A stretch of DNA of 64,000 nucleotides from assembly GCF_002979655.1 (NCBI RefSeq), contig NZ_PCPG01000002.1, forward strand, positions 247,711 through 311,710, given 5' to 3'. Shown here one piece after another: positions 50,142-58,750 of this stretch (position 1 is its first letter; every line of letters starts with the position of its first letter). The notes beneath the pieces are model-generated. The model was given only the letters and a program-made list of their open reading frames with translations, did no database searches and was not told the DNA's origin. Source of the stretch: Microbacterium sp. MYb45. Its GTDB lineage: Bacteria; Actinomycetota; Actinomycetes; Actinomycetales; Microbacteriaceae. A program made the translations under genes and the position numbers.

Positions 50142-51425
50142 ATGGCACTCGTCCTCGGGGTCGACTCCTCGACCCAGTCCTGCAAGGTCGTCGTCGTCGA
50201 CTCCGAGACGGGTGCCGTCGTCCGCTCCGGCCGCGCTCCGCATCCCGATGGCACGTCGGTCGATCCCGAGGCGTGGTGGGTCGCGTTGCAGGCGGCCATC
50301 GCGGATGCCGGCGGCCTCGACGACGTCGCAGCCTGGGCGATCGGCGGGCAACAGCACGGCCTGGTCGCCCTCGATACGCAGGGACGCGTCATCCGCGACG
50401 CCCTGCTGTGGAACGACACCCGTTCCGCGCAGGCGGCGGAAGACCTGATCGGCGAGTTCGGGGCCGCAGCCCTGGCTGATCGCACCGGGCTCGTGCCGGT
50501 CGCCTCGTTCACTATCACGAAGCTGCGCTGGCTGCGCGACCACGAGCCCGAGAACGCGGCTCGTGTCGCCGCCGTCGCTCTGCCGCACGACTGGCTCACG
50601 TGGCGGCTGCGCGGGTTCGGTCCTGAGCGGCCCGACCTCGACGAACTCGTGACCGACCGGTCGGATGCCTCGGGCACCGGCTACTGGAACCCGGCGACCG
50701 GCGAGTACGACCGCGAGCTGCTCGTCGCCGCCCTCGGCCACGACGTGATCCTGCCGCGAGTGCTCGGACCGCGCGAGTCCGTGACGGACGCTGCGTCGCG
50801 TCGCGTCGCCCCCGGTGCGGGAGACAACGCCGCCGTCGCGCTGGGCCTGGGAGCCCGGACGGGCGATGTCGTCGTCTCGATCGGCACCTCGGGCACGATC
50901 TTCGCCGTGACCGACCGCCCGGTGGCGGAGCCCACCGGCATCGTCGCGGGGTTCGCTAATGCCGACGGCGGGTACCTGCCGCTGGTCTGCACGCTCAACG
51001 CCGCGCGGGTGCTCGACGTGATCGCCCGCCTCCTCGGGGTGGACCACGACGGGCTGAGCACGCTCGCCTTGACCGCCGAACCCGGCGCCGGCGGACTCGA
51101 ACTCGTCCCGTACTTCGAGGGCGAGCGCTCCCCCAACCTGCCCGATGCCACCGCGAGCCTGAACGCCATGACGCTCGCCTCCACCACCCGCGAGAACCTC
51201 GCCAGGGCCGCCGTCGAGGGCATGCTCGGAGGGCTCCGCTTCGGGCTCGACGCGCTGCGGGAACTCGGCATCCCCCTGGAGCGGGTGCTGCTCGTGGGCG
51301 GGGGCGCCCAGTCGCAGGCCGTCCGCGAGATCGCCCCGCTGGTGTTCGAGCTGCCGGTCGAGGTGCCGGAGGCCGCGGAGTATGTCGCCGTCGGCATGGC
51401 GCGTCAGGCGGCCTCGGTGCTCTGA
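50142..51425 (+). CDS. xylB: Xylulokinase
   Basis: A 427-residue FGGY kinase that phosphorylates D-xylulose. The phosphate-1 motif is [18 protein letters not shown], the substrate region is [14 protein letters not shown], and the phosphate-2 and adenosine motifs are [17 protein letters not shown] and [15 protein letters not shown]. It is somewhat shorter than the usual 480-500 residues but keeps all motifs. It lies eight bases after xylA, in one operon, delivering xylulose 5-phosphate to the pentose phosphate pathway. Confidence 0.96.
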   Translation: MALVLGVDSSTQSCKVVVVDSETGAVVRSGRAPHPDGTSVDPEAWWVALQAAIADAGGLDDVAAWAIGGQQHGLVALDTQGRVIRDALLWNDTRSAQAAEDLIGEFGAAALADRTGLVPVASFTITKLRWLRDHEPENAARVAAVALPHDWLTWRLRGFGPERPDLDELVTDRSDASGTGYWNPATGEYDRELLVAALGHDVILPRVLGPRESVTDAASRRVAPGAGDNAAVALGLGARTGDVVVSIGTSGTIFAVTDRPVAEPTGIVAGFANADGGYLPLVCTLNAARVLDVIARLLGVDHDGLSTLALTAEPGAGGLELVPYFEGERSPNLPDATASLNAMTLASTTRENLARAAVEGMLGGLRFGLDALRELGIPLERVLLVGGGAQSQAVREIAPLVFELPVEVPEAAEYVAVGMARQAASVL

Positions 51426-51437
51426 CAGGATCGGGGC

Positions 51438-51743
51438 ATGATCACCGTTCACCTGCGCTACGAGATCGACCCCGACAAGCTCGACGACTTCACCGAGTAC
51501 GGTCGCACCTGGATCCGGCTCGTGGCCAAGCACGGCGGCACGCACCACGGCTACTTCCTGCCGAGCGAGGGCGACAGCGACGAGGCGTTCGCGCTGTTCA
51601 CGTTCCCCTCCCTCGCCGAGTACGAGGTCTACCGGACCGCGTCGAAGACCGATCCGGAGTGCGTCGAGGCGTTCGCCCTCGCGCGCCGGACGCAGTGCAT
51701 CCGCCGCTACGAGCGTCGCTTCCTGAGCCCCGTCTTCGAGTGA
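51438..51743 (+). CDS. NIPSNAP-family protein
   Basis: A 101-residue ferredoxin-like-fold protein. It shows the NIPSNAP pattern ITVHLRYEIDPDKLDDFTEY, GRTWIRLVAKHGGTHHGYFL and a final CIRRYERRFLSPVFE. The family's biochemical role is poorly known; members often accompany dehydrogenases or monooxygenases. Its stop overlaps the GTG of the FAD oxidoreductase, and it lies 12 bases after xylB, so it may be read through from the xyl operon. Confidence 0.88.
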   Translation: MITVHLRYEIDPDKLDDFTEYGRTWIRLVAKHGGTHHGYFLPSEGDSDEAFALFTFPSLAEYEVYRTASKTDPECVEAFALARRTQCIRRYERRFLSPVFE

Positions 51744-52804
51744 CGACGCGGGGAGCGGAGTCTGAGCGACGGGTAACTGAACGCGACCGCATCATCGTGA
51801 TCGGCGCCGGTGTGATTGGCGCCTCGGTCGCACATCATCTGGCTCGCGCGGGACATGACGTGATCGTGCTCGAACGCGAGGCACCGGGGGCGGGGGTGAC
51901 CGCCGCGTCGTTCGCCTGGGTCGGGATGGCCAAGAGCCCGGCCGACGCCTACGCCGGTTCCCTTCGTCAGCGTGCGCGGCCGGAGTTCGATCGCGTCGTC
52001 ACGGAACTCCCCGCGCCCATCGGGCTCCGTGCGTTCGGCGCGGTCACCTGGGAGGAATCCGATGCGCTGACTCGCGCCTTCGTCTCCGATCACCAGGCCA
52101 CGGGACACCGGATGGAGCTGCTCACGGCCGACGAGGCGCGGATGCGGGAGCCTGGCCTTCGTGAAGTTCCCGACGTCGTGGCCTACGCCCCCGACGATGT
52201 CGGCGTCGACCCCGTCGGGTATACGCGCGCCCTGCTGCAGAGCGCGCAGGAGCACGGTGCGGAGGTGCGGGCCGGTATCACCGTCGTGCGGGTGCTCAGC
52301 GATGACGGAGGAGTTCGAGGCGTTCTGACCGACCATGGCGAACTCGTGGCGAAAAGCGTCGTCATCGCTGCGGGCACCGCCTCCGTGGGGATCGCCGCAT
52401 CCGCCGGAGTGAACATCGACGTCGTGGGGTCGCCGTGCTGCCTGCTGCGCTTCTCCACGCCCCGCCCGCTCGCGCGCGGCATCCTCTCCACCCCGGAGCT
52501 CGAGGTTCGCCAGCTGGACGACACCACCCTCCTCGCCGCAGAAGACGTCCCCGAGGGCTTCTCCGGTGATCCGAGAGAGCTCGCCGTTGCCGCTCTCGCC
52601 GCGATCCGCCGCTCTTTCATCGACACCGATGACGTCCGCCTCGAGCACGCCGTCATCGCCGAACGCCCGATACCGGCGGGCGGCCACCCTCTGGTCGGGC
52701 CGGTGCCGGCGATGCCCGGCCTCCATCTGGCGATCGCTCACCCCGGCGTGATCCTGTCCGCCGAGATCGGACGCCAGGTCGCCGCCGACCACGCCGCGCT
52801 CTGA
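51740..52804 (+). CDS. FAD-dependent oxidoreductase (D-amino-acid oxidase/GlpO-like)
   Basis: A 354-residue flavoenzyme of the DAO superfamily. The dinucleotide fold is IIVIGAGVIGASVAHHLARA followed by GHDVIVLEREAPGAGVTAAS. The middle has LREVPDVVAYAPDDVGVDPV, and the C-terminal FAD block is PIPAGGHPLVGPVPAMPGLH then LAIAHPGVILSAEIGRQVAA. The GTG at 51740 overlaps the NIPSNAP stop by four bases (GTGA), so they are coupled. It is predicted to oxidise an amino acid or related amine. Substrate unknown. Confidence 0.9.
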   Translation: MTTRGAESERRVTERDRIIVIGAGVIGASVAHHLARAGHDVIVLEREAPGAGVTAASFAWVGMAKSPADAYAGSLRQRARPEFDRVVTELPAPIGLRAFGAVTWEESDALTRAFVSDHQATGHRMELLTADEARMREPGLREVPDVVAYAPDDVGVDPVGYTRALLQSAQEHGAEVRAGITVVRVLSDDGGVRGVLTDHGELVAKSVVIAAGTASVGIAASAGVNIDVVGSPCCLLRFSTPRPLARGILSTPELEVRQLDDTTLLAAEDVPEGFSGDPRELAVAALAAIRRSFIDTDDVRLEHAVIAERPIPAGGHPLVGPVPAMPGLHLAIAHPGVILSAEIGRQVAADHAAL

Positions 52805-52821
52805 GGCTCCTCGAGGCCCGA

Positions 52822-53286
52822 TCAGCCTTCGAGGTTCCTGCGCAGCGCAGTGGTGATGTCGTCGACCTGCGCGAGCTGCTCGGGCGAGAGCGCGTCGACG
52901 AACAGCGAGCGGATGGCGTGCAGGTGCGGCACGTTCGCGGCCCGGAACGCGTCGGCTCCGATCTCGGTGAGAAGCACGTCGACGCCGTGCACGCCGTCGG
53001 CGCAGGGAACCCGTCGGATGAGCTCACGCTTCTCCATCCGACCGAGGTGGTGAGACAGCCGACTGCGCTCCCAGTCGATCCGCGTCGCAAGCTCGGACGA
53101 GCGCGCCCTGCGGCCGTCGGCTTCGCTGAGCGCGAGCAGCACCTGGTAGTCGCCGGAGGAGAGCGATGACTCGCTCTGCAACTGTGCGGAGAGACGAGAG
53201 CGAAGGACCTCACTCGTCTCGATGAAGTCCCGCCAGATGCGCAGCTGCTCGGGCGTCGGCGTGCGGCGACGACGCTCTTCGATCAT
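52822..53286 (-). CDS. MarR-family repressor of the divergent monooxygenase unit
   Basis: A 154-residue MarR-type regulator with helix-turn-helix SSGDYQVLLALSEADGRRAR, SSELATRIDWERSRLSHHLG and wing VPCADGVHGVDVLLTE. The WERSRLSHHL recognition helix is of the type seen in YcnK/PadR-unlike MarR proteins that control flavin enzymes. The ATG at 53286 has GGGAGGTG upstream. Two ATTGAC-type palindromes lie between it and the divergent flavin monooxygenase at 53377, so it should repress both. Confidence 0.92.
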   Translation of the reverse strand: MIEERRRRTPTPEQLRIWRDFIETSEVLRSRLSAQLQSESSLSSGDYQVLLALSEADGRRARSSELATRIDWERSRLSHHLGRMEKRELIRRVPCADGVHGVDVLLTEIGADAFRAANVPHLHAIRSLFVDALSPEQLAQVDDITTALRRNLEG

Positions 53287-53300
53287 GACACCTCCCGGGA

Positions 53301-53314
53301 ATTGATACGTCAAT
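53301..53314. promoter_or_regulatory. MarR operator copy 1
   Basis: ATTGAT-AC-GTCAAT, one mismatch from the perfect site at 53331-53344. It begins just upstream of the ribosome binding site of the MarR gene. Confidence 0.75.
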
Positions 53315-53330
53315 CCTACGGTTGGGAGCT

Positions 53331-53344
53331 ATTGACACGTCAAT
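53331..53344. promoter_or_regulatory. MarR operator copy 2
   Basis: ATTGAC-AC-GTCAAT is a perfect 6+2+6 inverted repeat, exactly 30 bases from the first copy (about three helical turns), 32 bases before the monooxygenase ATG at 53377. Confidence 0.8.
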
Positions 53345-53376
53345 CGGAGGGACCGGTGCCGTGGAGAAGGGTCGTG

Positions 53377-54483
53377 ATGGACATGACGGAACTCGAGTTC
53401 GGGCTGAACTCCTTCGGCGAGGTGGCGACGGACGGCGGTCGCATCCTGTCGGACGGTGAGACGCTGCGGCTGCTCGTCGAAGAGGCACAGCTCGCCGAGT
53501 CGGTCGGCCTGGATGTCTTCAGTGTCGGCGAGCACTACCGCGAGGGACACATGGACTCCGCGACCCCGGTGCTGCTGGCTGCCGCGGCGCAGGCCACCTC
53601 GACGATCGGGCTCGGCTCGTCGGTGACCGTGCTCTCGACGCAGGATCCGGTGCGGCTGTACCAGGAGTTCGCGACGGTCGACGGACTCTCGAACGGACGC
53701 GCCCAGCTCATCCTCGGACGGGCGTCGGCGATCGAGTCGTTCCCCCTCTTCGGGTACGACATCGCCGAGTACGAGCGGATCTTCGAGGAGAAGCTCGACC
53801 TGTTCCTGCGCCTGATGCGCGAGGACAACGTCACCTGGAGCGGCTCCTACCGCAGCCCGCTCGAGAACGTGCGCCTGCATCCGCGCATGCCCGAGGGCGG
53901 CATCCCGGCATGGATCGGGATCGGCGGCAGCCCCGACTCCGTCATCCGCGCCGCCGAGAACGGACTGCCCTTGATGATGGCGATCATCGGCGGACGACCC
54001 GAGCGGTTCGCCGGCCACGCGCGCCTCTACCTGCGCGCACTGGAGCAGTTCGGGCGGGCGGAACTCCCGATCGGGCAGCACTCGCTCGGCCTCATCGCCG
54101 ACACCGACGCCGAGGCGAAGAACGTGCACTGGAAGCACTGGGAGCCGGTCGTGACCCAGATGAGCAAGGAGCGCGGCTTCTACGCACCGACGCTCGAGCG
54201 CTACGAGGAGGAGGTCGACACCGGTGCCCTCTACGTCGGCTCCCCCGAGACCGTCGCGCACAAGCTCGCCGCCGCGGTTCGGAGCAATCACCTGTCCCGG
54301 TTCGACCTGAAGTACGACATCATGCACCTGCCGAAGGACGTGCGCGCGCGCAGCATCCGCCTCTTCGGAGAGAAGGTCGCCCCGCGCGTGCGCGAACTGC
54401 TCGCCGCCGACCCGGGAGAGGGTGCGTTCGCTGACCCGGCTGTGGCCCGGATCACGAAAGACGGCAAGGCCGTCCACGCGTGA
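53377..54483 (+). CDS. LLM-class flavin-dependent oxidoreductase (luciferase-like)
   Basis: A 368-residue luciferase-like monooxygenase of the FMN/F420 bacterial luciferase superfamily. Blocks are [60 protein letters not shown] followed by [20 protein letters not shown], and [20 protein letters not shown]. The ATG at 53377 follows GAAGGG; an ATG six bases on is an alternative. It is controlled by the MarR protein encoded divergently, and the next gene is a NADP-binding oxidoreductase, so the pair may supply and use a reduced cofactor. Substrate unknown. Confidence 0.92.
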   Translation: MDMTELEFGLNSFGEVATDGGRILSDGETLRLLVEEAQLAESVGLDVFSVGEHYREGHMDSATPVLLAAAAQATSTIGLGSSVTVLSTQDPVRLYQEFATVDGLSNGRAQLILGRASAIESFPLFGYDIAEYERIFEEKLDLFLRLMREDNVTWSGSYRSPLENVRLHPRMPEGGIPAWIGIGGSPDSVIRAAENGLPLMMAIIGGRPERFAGHARLYLRALEQFGRAELPIGQHSLGLIADTDAEAKNVHWKHWEPVVTQMSKERGFYAPTLERYEEEVDTGALYVGSPETVAHKLAAAVRSNHLSRFDLKYDIMHLPKDVRARSIRLFGEKVAPRVRELLAADPGEGAFADPAVARITKDGKAVHA

Positions 54484-54494
54484 GGGAGATCACC

Positions 54495-55154
54495 ATGAAC
54501 GACACCATCGAAACCATCGGCATCCTCGGCGCGGGCAAGGTGGGCACCACGATCGCCCGCCTCGCCCTCGCCGCGGGATACCGGGTGCTCATCGCGGGCT
54601 CGGGCGCTCCGGAACGGATCGCGCTCACCATCGACGTCTTCGCCCCCGGGGCCAGCGCGATGACGGCCGCGGACACGGCTGCCGGGGCGGATGCCGTCAT
54701 CCTGGCCCTTCCCCTCGGCAAGTACCGCACGCTTCCGGTCGAGCATCTGCGCGGGACGTTGGTGCTCGACGCCATGAACTACTGGTGGGAGACCGACGGG
54801 ATCCGTGACGACCTGAGCGATCCACGCACCTCGACCAGCGAGCTCGTGCAGGAGTTCCTGCCGGAGTCGCGGGTCGTGAAGGCCCTGAACCACATGGGCT
54901 ATCACGACCTCGAAGACGAGTCCCGACCGGCCGGAGCGCCCAGGCGCAAGGCCATCGCCGTCGCGGGTGACAAGTCCGCCGACCTCGCCCGCGTCGCGGA
55001 GCTGATCGACAGGCTCGGCTTCGACCCCGTGCTCATCGACACTCTGGCGGCCGGAGCTGCGCTCCAACCCGGGAACCCCGCGTTCGGCGCCGACGTGACC
55101 GCCGACGAGCTGCGCGGACTGATCGGAATCGCCTCGCCGATCCCGCCGCGATGA
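54495..55154 (+). CDS. NADP-binding oxidoreductase of the F420/ProC-like family
   Basis: A 219-residue protein. The Rossmann site is [20 protein letters not shown] followed by [13 protein letters not shown], the middle has [20 protein letters not shown], and the C-terminal substrate part includes [20 protein letters not shown] and [20 protein letters not shown]. This pattern matches NADPH-dependent F420 reductase-like proteins, though the true cofactor partner is uncertain. The ATG at 54495 follows GAGGGAG; an overlapping GTG at 54480 is less likely. It is in one operon with the luciferase-like protein. Confidence 0.86.
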   Translation: MNDTIETIGILGAGKVGTTIARLALAAGYRVLIAGSGAPERIALTIDVFAPGASAMTAADTAAGADAVILALPLGKYRTLPVEHLRGTLVLDAMNYWWETDGIRDDLSDPRTSTSELVQEFLPESRVVKALNHMGYHDLEDESRPAGAPRRKAIAVAGDKSADLARVAELIDRLGFDPVLIDTLAAGAALQPGNPAFGADVTADELRGLIGIASPIPPR

Positions 55155-55232
55155 CCGCCGGAGGTCCGGGCGGGGGCGACGACGCTGGCCCGGCTAGGCT
55201 CCCAGAAGCCGTCGACGACCATGGAGGCACCG

Positions 55233-55790
55233 ATGCCCACTCCCCCCAGGCTGCGCGCGAGCGCACTCGTCCTCGCCGGGATCCTGGCCTGTGCCGGATG
55301 CTCGGCGGCCGCCGTCCCGAGCCCGCCGGAGGCCGTCGGCGACGACTTCCCCGACACCTGCCTGCCGTCGGAGGTCTCCTGGCCGTCCGACTTCCTCGAG
55401 TCCCTGCCCGGAGAGTCCGAGGCGATCGGCGGCGCCATCGTCGGTCTGCGCCTCGAGTGGCTCGACGACGATTTCGCGTGGCGGCTGCGCAGCGCCGACA
55501 CCCGTGAGGATACGTTCGGCGAACGGGTCGACGACCCGAGCTTCGGCCGGGAGTCGCTGGTCGACGTCCGCACCCTGGAGGTTCTCTCGACCGGCGAGAC
55601 GGAGCTCACCGAGGCGGAGCAGCAGCTGAACGGCAGCAGCGCCTACGCCGCGGCGCAGCTCTCGGGCGAGGAATACCCCAGTCCGCTCATCGTGGAGATG
55701 GCCCGCGTGATGGACGACGGCGCGCCCGTGTGGCAGCTCACGATGTGCGACACCGCCACCAACGAGCTGACGGTCACGACCCTGAATTGA
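55233..55790 (+). CDS. Lipoprotein of unknown function
   Basis: A 185-residue exported protein. The signal peptide is RLRASALVLAGILACAGC, with Cys20 or Cys23 for lipidation. The mature part is acidic with conserved-looking FPDTCLPSEVSWPSDFLESL and VWQLTMCDTATNELTVTTLN, so two Cys may form a disulphide. Family not recognised. The ATG at 55233 has GGAGG five bases upstream, inside an alternative start at 55221. Confidence 0.75.
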   Translation: MPTPPRLRASALVLAGILACAGCSAAAVPSPPEAVGDDFPDTCLPSEVSWPSDFLESLPGESEAIGGAIVGLRLEWLDDDFAWRLRSADTREDTFGERVDDPSFGRESLVDVRTLEVLSTGETELTEAEQQLNGSSAYAAAQLSGEEYPSPLIVEMARVMDDGAPVWQLTMCDTATNELTVTTLN

Positions 55791-55821
55791 CGCACGCCCC
55801 GACCGCTGTACTCAGCTAACT

Positions 55822-55837
55822 TGCACGCTCGTGTGCA
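55822..55837. promoter_or_regulatory. Weak inverted repeat in the YhgE promoter, possible TetR site
   Basis: TGCAC (55822-55826) and GTGCA (55833-55837) with a 6-base spacer, just before the TAAACT hexamer that precedes the GTG at 55859. The arms are short, so this is only a candidate for the TetR protein encoded at 60957. Confidence 0.35.
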
Positions 55838-55858
55838 CGTATTGTGTAAACTCGTCCT

Positions 55859-58750
55859 GTGAAACAGAGCTGGCGGGTCTACAAGCGCGACGTCAAGAGA
55901 CTCTCCCGCGTACCCAAAGCCTGGATCATCATCATCGGGGTGCTCATCACCCCGGCCCTGTACGCGTGGTTCAACATCAACGCGTTCTGGGACCCCTACG
56001 CGAACACCGCGAACATCCGCGTGGCGGTGGTCGATCTCGACGAGGGCGCCACCTCCGACCTCACCGGTCACATCGACATCGGCGAGCAGGTGACCGCGCA
56101 GCTCGAGGACGACGACCAGCTCGGCTGGACGTTCATGGGCGAGGACGAGGCTCAGGAGGCCGTGAAGAAGGGCGACGTCTACGCCGCCATCGTCATCCCC
56201 GCGCAGTTCAGCGAAGACCTGGTCAGCATCACCAGCGGCGACTTCACCCAGCCGGCGCTGGAGTACTACGTCAACGAGAAGGCCGGCGCGATCGCGCCCA
56301 AGATCACCGACGTCGGCGCATCCGAACTCGACAAGCAGGTCACCACCGCTTTCAAGGAGCAGGTGGCACTCGCCGCGACAAACGCCCTCAAAGACGTCGG
56401 CGACTCCACCGAGCTGCGGCTGCTGAACGCGAGGGACAACACCCTCAACGCGTTCGACCAGGCGGCGCAGACCATCTCGTCGGCGCGCGAGAACCTCGCC
56501 GAGACGCAGGACGGGCTGACCTCGTCTCGCGGCACGCTCGCCTCCGCCCGGAGCACGCTCGGCGACGTCGACAAGACGCTCGGCGATGTGCAGAAGTCGC
56601 TCGACCAGACGCAGTCGATCATCGCCGAGACGCAGAAGGAGGTGATCGCCTTCACCGACAGCGCCACCACCGCGTTCCTCCAGGGCACCACGCTGCTCGC
56701 CGATGCGTCGTCGAAGGCGAACGTCTCGATCACCCGTCTCACCCAGAGCCTCGAGCAGGCGGGTGTGCGCATCGACGCCGGGATCGACGACGTCTCGAAC
56801 GTGATCGAGGCGAACGAAGCGGCCGCCGCCCGTCTGCAGGCGCTCGTGGACGACACCGACCTCAGCGACGAGACGAAGCAGCAGCTCACCGAGGTCATCG
56901 CCTCGCTCCAGCAGCGCAACGCCACCGACCAGCAGCTGCTCGCAGACCTGAAGGACCTCAAGGCCAGCGCATCCGACACCGTGGGCTCCGTCCAGGCGAC
57001 GGCCGACGCGGTCGACAAGGCGATGCAGGACACCAGGGATGCGTCGTCGGCGATGCGCGACATCCTCACCCGCACCGTCCCCTCGCTGAACAGCGCGATG
57101 TCGCAGCTGTCGTCGAGCGTCGGATCGTTGTCGGCGGCGCTGGATGCGCAGAAGGGCGTGCTCGCCGAAGCCGATCAGCTGCTGGGCGGGTTGGACTCTC
57201 AGCTCGTGGCCACCTCGTCGGCACTGGAGAGCTTCGACGGCGACCTCGCCGGCATCGAGCAGGGGCTGCAGACCTCGCGCACCGACGTCGTCGCCCTCAA
57301 CGCCGCATCCGAATGGGGTCTGCTGGGCACACTGACCGACCTGGAGCCCGAGCAGATCGCCCAGTTCATCTCCTCCCCCGTCGAGGTCGACGAGCACCTG
57401 GTGTTCCCCGTCGACACCTATGGGTCGGCGATGGCGGCGCTCTTCACGAACCTGTCGCTGTGGATCGGCGCCTTCGTGCTCATGGTGATCTTCCGCGTCG
57501 AGGTCGACACCGAGGGCGTCGAGGGCGTCACCGTGCGCGAGGCCTACTTCGGCCGCTTCTTCCTCTTCGCGACGCTCGCCGTCGGCCAGGCGCTGATCGT
57601 GTGCACCGGAAACCTGATCATCGGCGTGCAGACCGTCAGCGCCGCTGCCTTCCTCGGCACCGGCGTGCTCATCGCCCTCGCCTACGTGAGCATCATCTAC
57701 GCCCTCTGCGTCGCGTTCGGGCACGTCGGCCGCGGCCTGTGCATCCTGCTGGTCATCATGCAGATCCCCGGAGCATCCGGGCTGTACCCGATCGAGCTGA
57801 TGCCCGGATTCTTCCGGGCGATCTACCCGCTCCTCCCGTTCTCGTACGGCATCGACGCGATGCGCGAGACGATCGGCGGGTTCTACGACGGCCACTACTG
57901 GCGGTACTTGGGCGCCCTCGCCGTGTTCGTCGCCCTGGCGTTCCTCATCGGGCTCGTGCTCCGCCGCCGGCTCGCGAACTTCACCCTGCTCTTCAACCGG
58001 CAGGTCCTCGCCACCGACCTCCTCATCGGCGAAAAGGTGCAGGTCGTCGGCAGCGGATACCGGCTCACCGACGTGATCCGAGCGCTCTCGAACCGCGGGG
58101 AGTACCGCGAAGACCTCGCTCGCCGCGCCGAGCCGTTCACCCGCCGCTATCCGGCGCTGCTGAAGGCGACGGTGCTCACGGGGGTCGCGGGGCTCGTCGT
58201 GCTCGGGGTCATCACCTGGGCGCTTCCCGGATCGAAGGCGCTGCTGCTGGGACTGTGGACGCTCTGGATCCTCCTCGTCATCGGATTCCTGGTGGCCATC
58301 GAGTACATCAAGCACAGCTTCGAGAACGGTGCGGAGGTCGCGGCCCTCGACGACGCAGAGCTGCGTGAGCTCGCCCTCGTCGGTCCCGCCGGCCGTGACG
58401 CGGTCATGCCCTCCTCAGCGGAGGGGCCGCTCGGCACGGTCCGGTACGCACCGGTCGCCACGACCGAGGCGGAGGCGCCCGAGGCCCCGGATGCTCCGGC
58501 CGCCGGCGCCGAGGCCGATGCCCTGCTCACCGAGTGGTTCGAGCCGGAGACGGACACGCAGCCGTACCCGGAGACGGACACGGAGCCGTATCCGGAGACG
58601 GAGACGGTAGCGGAACCCCTTATCGGACCGGATGCCGGGCCGACCGCCGAGCAGGACGACGCCGAGCAGACAGAAGAAGATCTCGCGGACGAAGAACCAC
58701 TCACCGACGAAGACGAACACCGGACCGCAGAAGGGGAGGACCGCGCATGA
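55859..58750 (+). CDS. YhgE/Pip-family envelope protein with acidic repeat tail
   Basis: A 963-residue membrane protein. One helix near residue 25-45 (AWIIIIGVLITPALYAWFNI) is followed by a long extracellular segment of about 450 residues, mostly helical with coiled-coil-like heptads (TQSIIAETQKEVIAFTDSAT). Then come six ABC-2-like helices (ending near GLVLRRRLANFTLLFNRQVL) and two more (TGVAGLVVLGVITWALPGSK and WILLVIGFLVAIEYI). The C-terminal tail from about residue 840 is acidic, cytoplasmic and contains ETDTQPYP-type repeats. The GTG at 55859 has TAAACT six bases upstream, a leaderless start. The family includes phage infection proteins and export-linked proteins. The stop overlaps the next YhgE gene as ATGA. 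Confidence 0.9.
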   Translation: MKQSWRVYKRDVKRLSRVPKAWIIIIGVLITPALYAWFNINAFWDPYANTANIRVAVVDLDEGATSDLTGHIDIGEQVTAQLEDDDQLGWTFMGEDEAQEAVKKGDVYAAIVIPAQFSEDLVSITSGDFTQPALEYYVNEKAGAIAPKITDVGASELDKQVTTAFKEQVALAATNALKDVGDSTELRLLNARDNTLNAFDQAAQTISSARENLAETQDGLTSSRGTLASARSTLGDVDKTLGDVQKSLDQTQSIIAETQKEVIAFTDSATTAFLQGTTLLADASSKANVSITRLTQSLEQAGVRIDAGIDDVSNVIEANEAAAARLQALVDDTDLSDETKQQLTEVIASLQQRNATDQQLLADLKDLKASASDTVGSVQATADAVDKAMQDTRDASSAMRDILTRTVPSLNSAMSQLSSSVGSLSAALDAQKGVLAEADQLLGGLDSQLVATSSALESFDGDLAGIEQGLQTSRTDVVALNAASEWGLLGTLTDLEPEQIAQFISSPVEVDEHLVFPVDTYGSAMAALFTNLSLWIGAFVLMVIFRVEVDTEGVEGVTVREAYFGRFFLFATLAVGQALIVCTGNLIIGVQTVSAAAFLGTGVLIALAYVSIIYALCVAFGHVGRGLCILLVIMQIPGASGLYPIELMPGFFRAIYPLLPFSYGIDAMRETIGGFYDGHYWRYLGALAVFVALAFLIGLVLRRRLANFTLLFNRQVLATDLLIGEKVQVVGSGYRLTDVIRALSNRGEYREDLARRAEPFTRRYPALLKATVLTGVAGLVVLGVITWALPGSKALLLGLWTLWILLVIGFLVAIEYIKHSFENGAEVAALDDAELRELALVGPAGRDAVMPSSAEGPLGTVRYAPVATTEAEAPEAPDAPAAGAEADALLTEWFEPETDTQPYPETDTEPYPETETVAEPLIGPDAGPTAEQDDAEQTEEDLADEEPLTDEDEHRTAEGEDRA
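58547..58618 (+). repeat. 24-bp tandem repeat encoding an acidic octapeptide
   Basis: Three consecutive 8-codon units give ETDTQPYP, ETDTEPYP and the degenerate ETETVAEP in the cytoplasmic tail of the first YhgE protein. Such direct repeats can expand or shrink by slippage. Confidence 0.8.
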
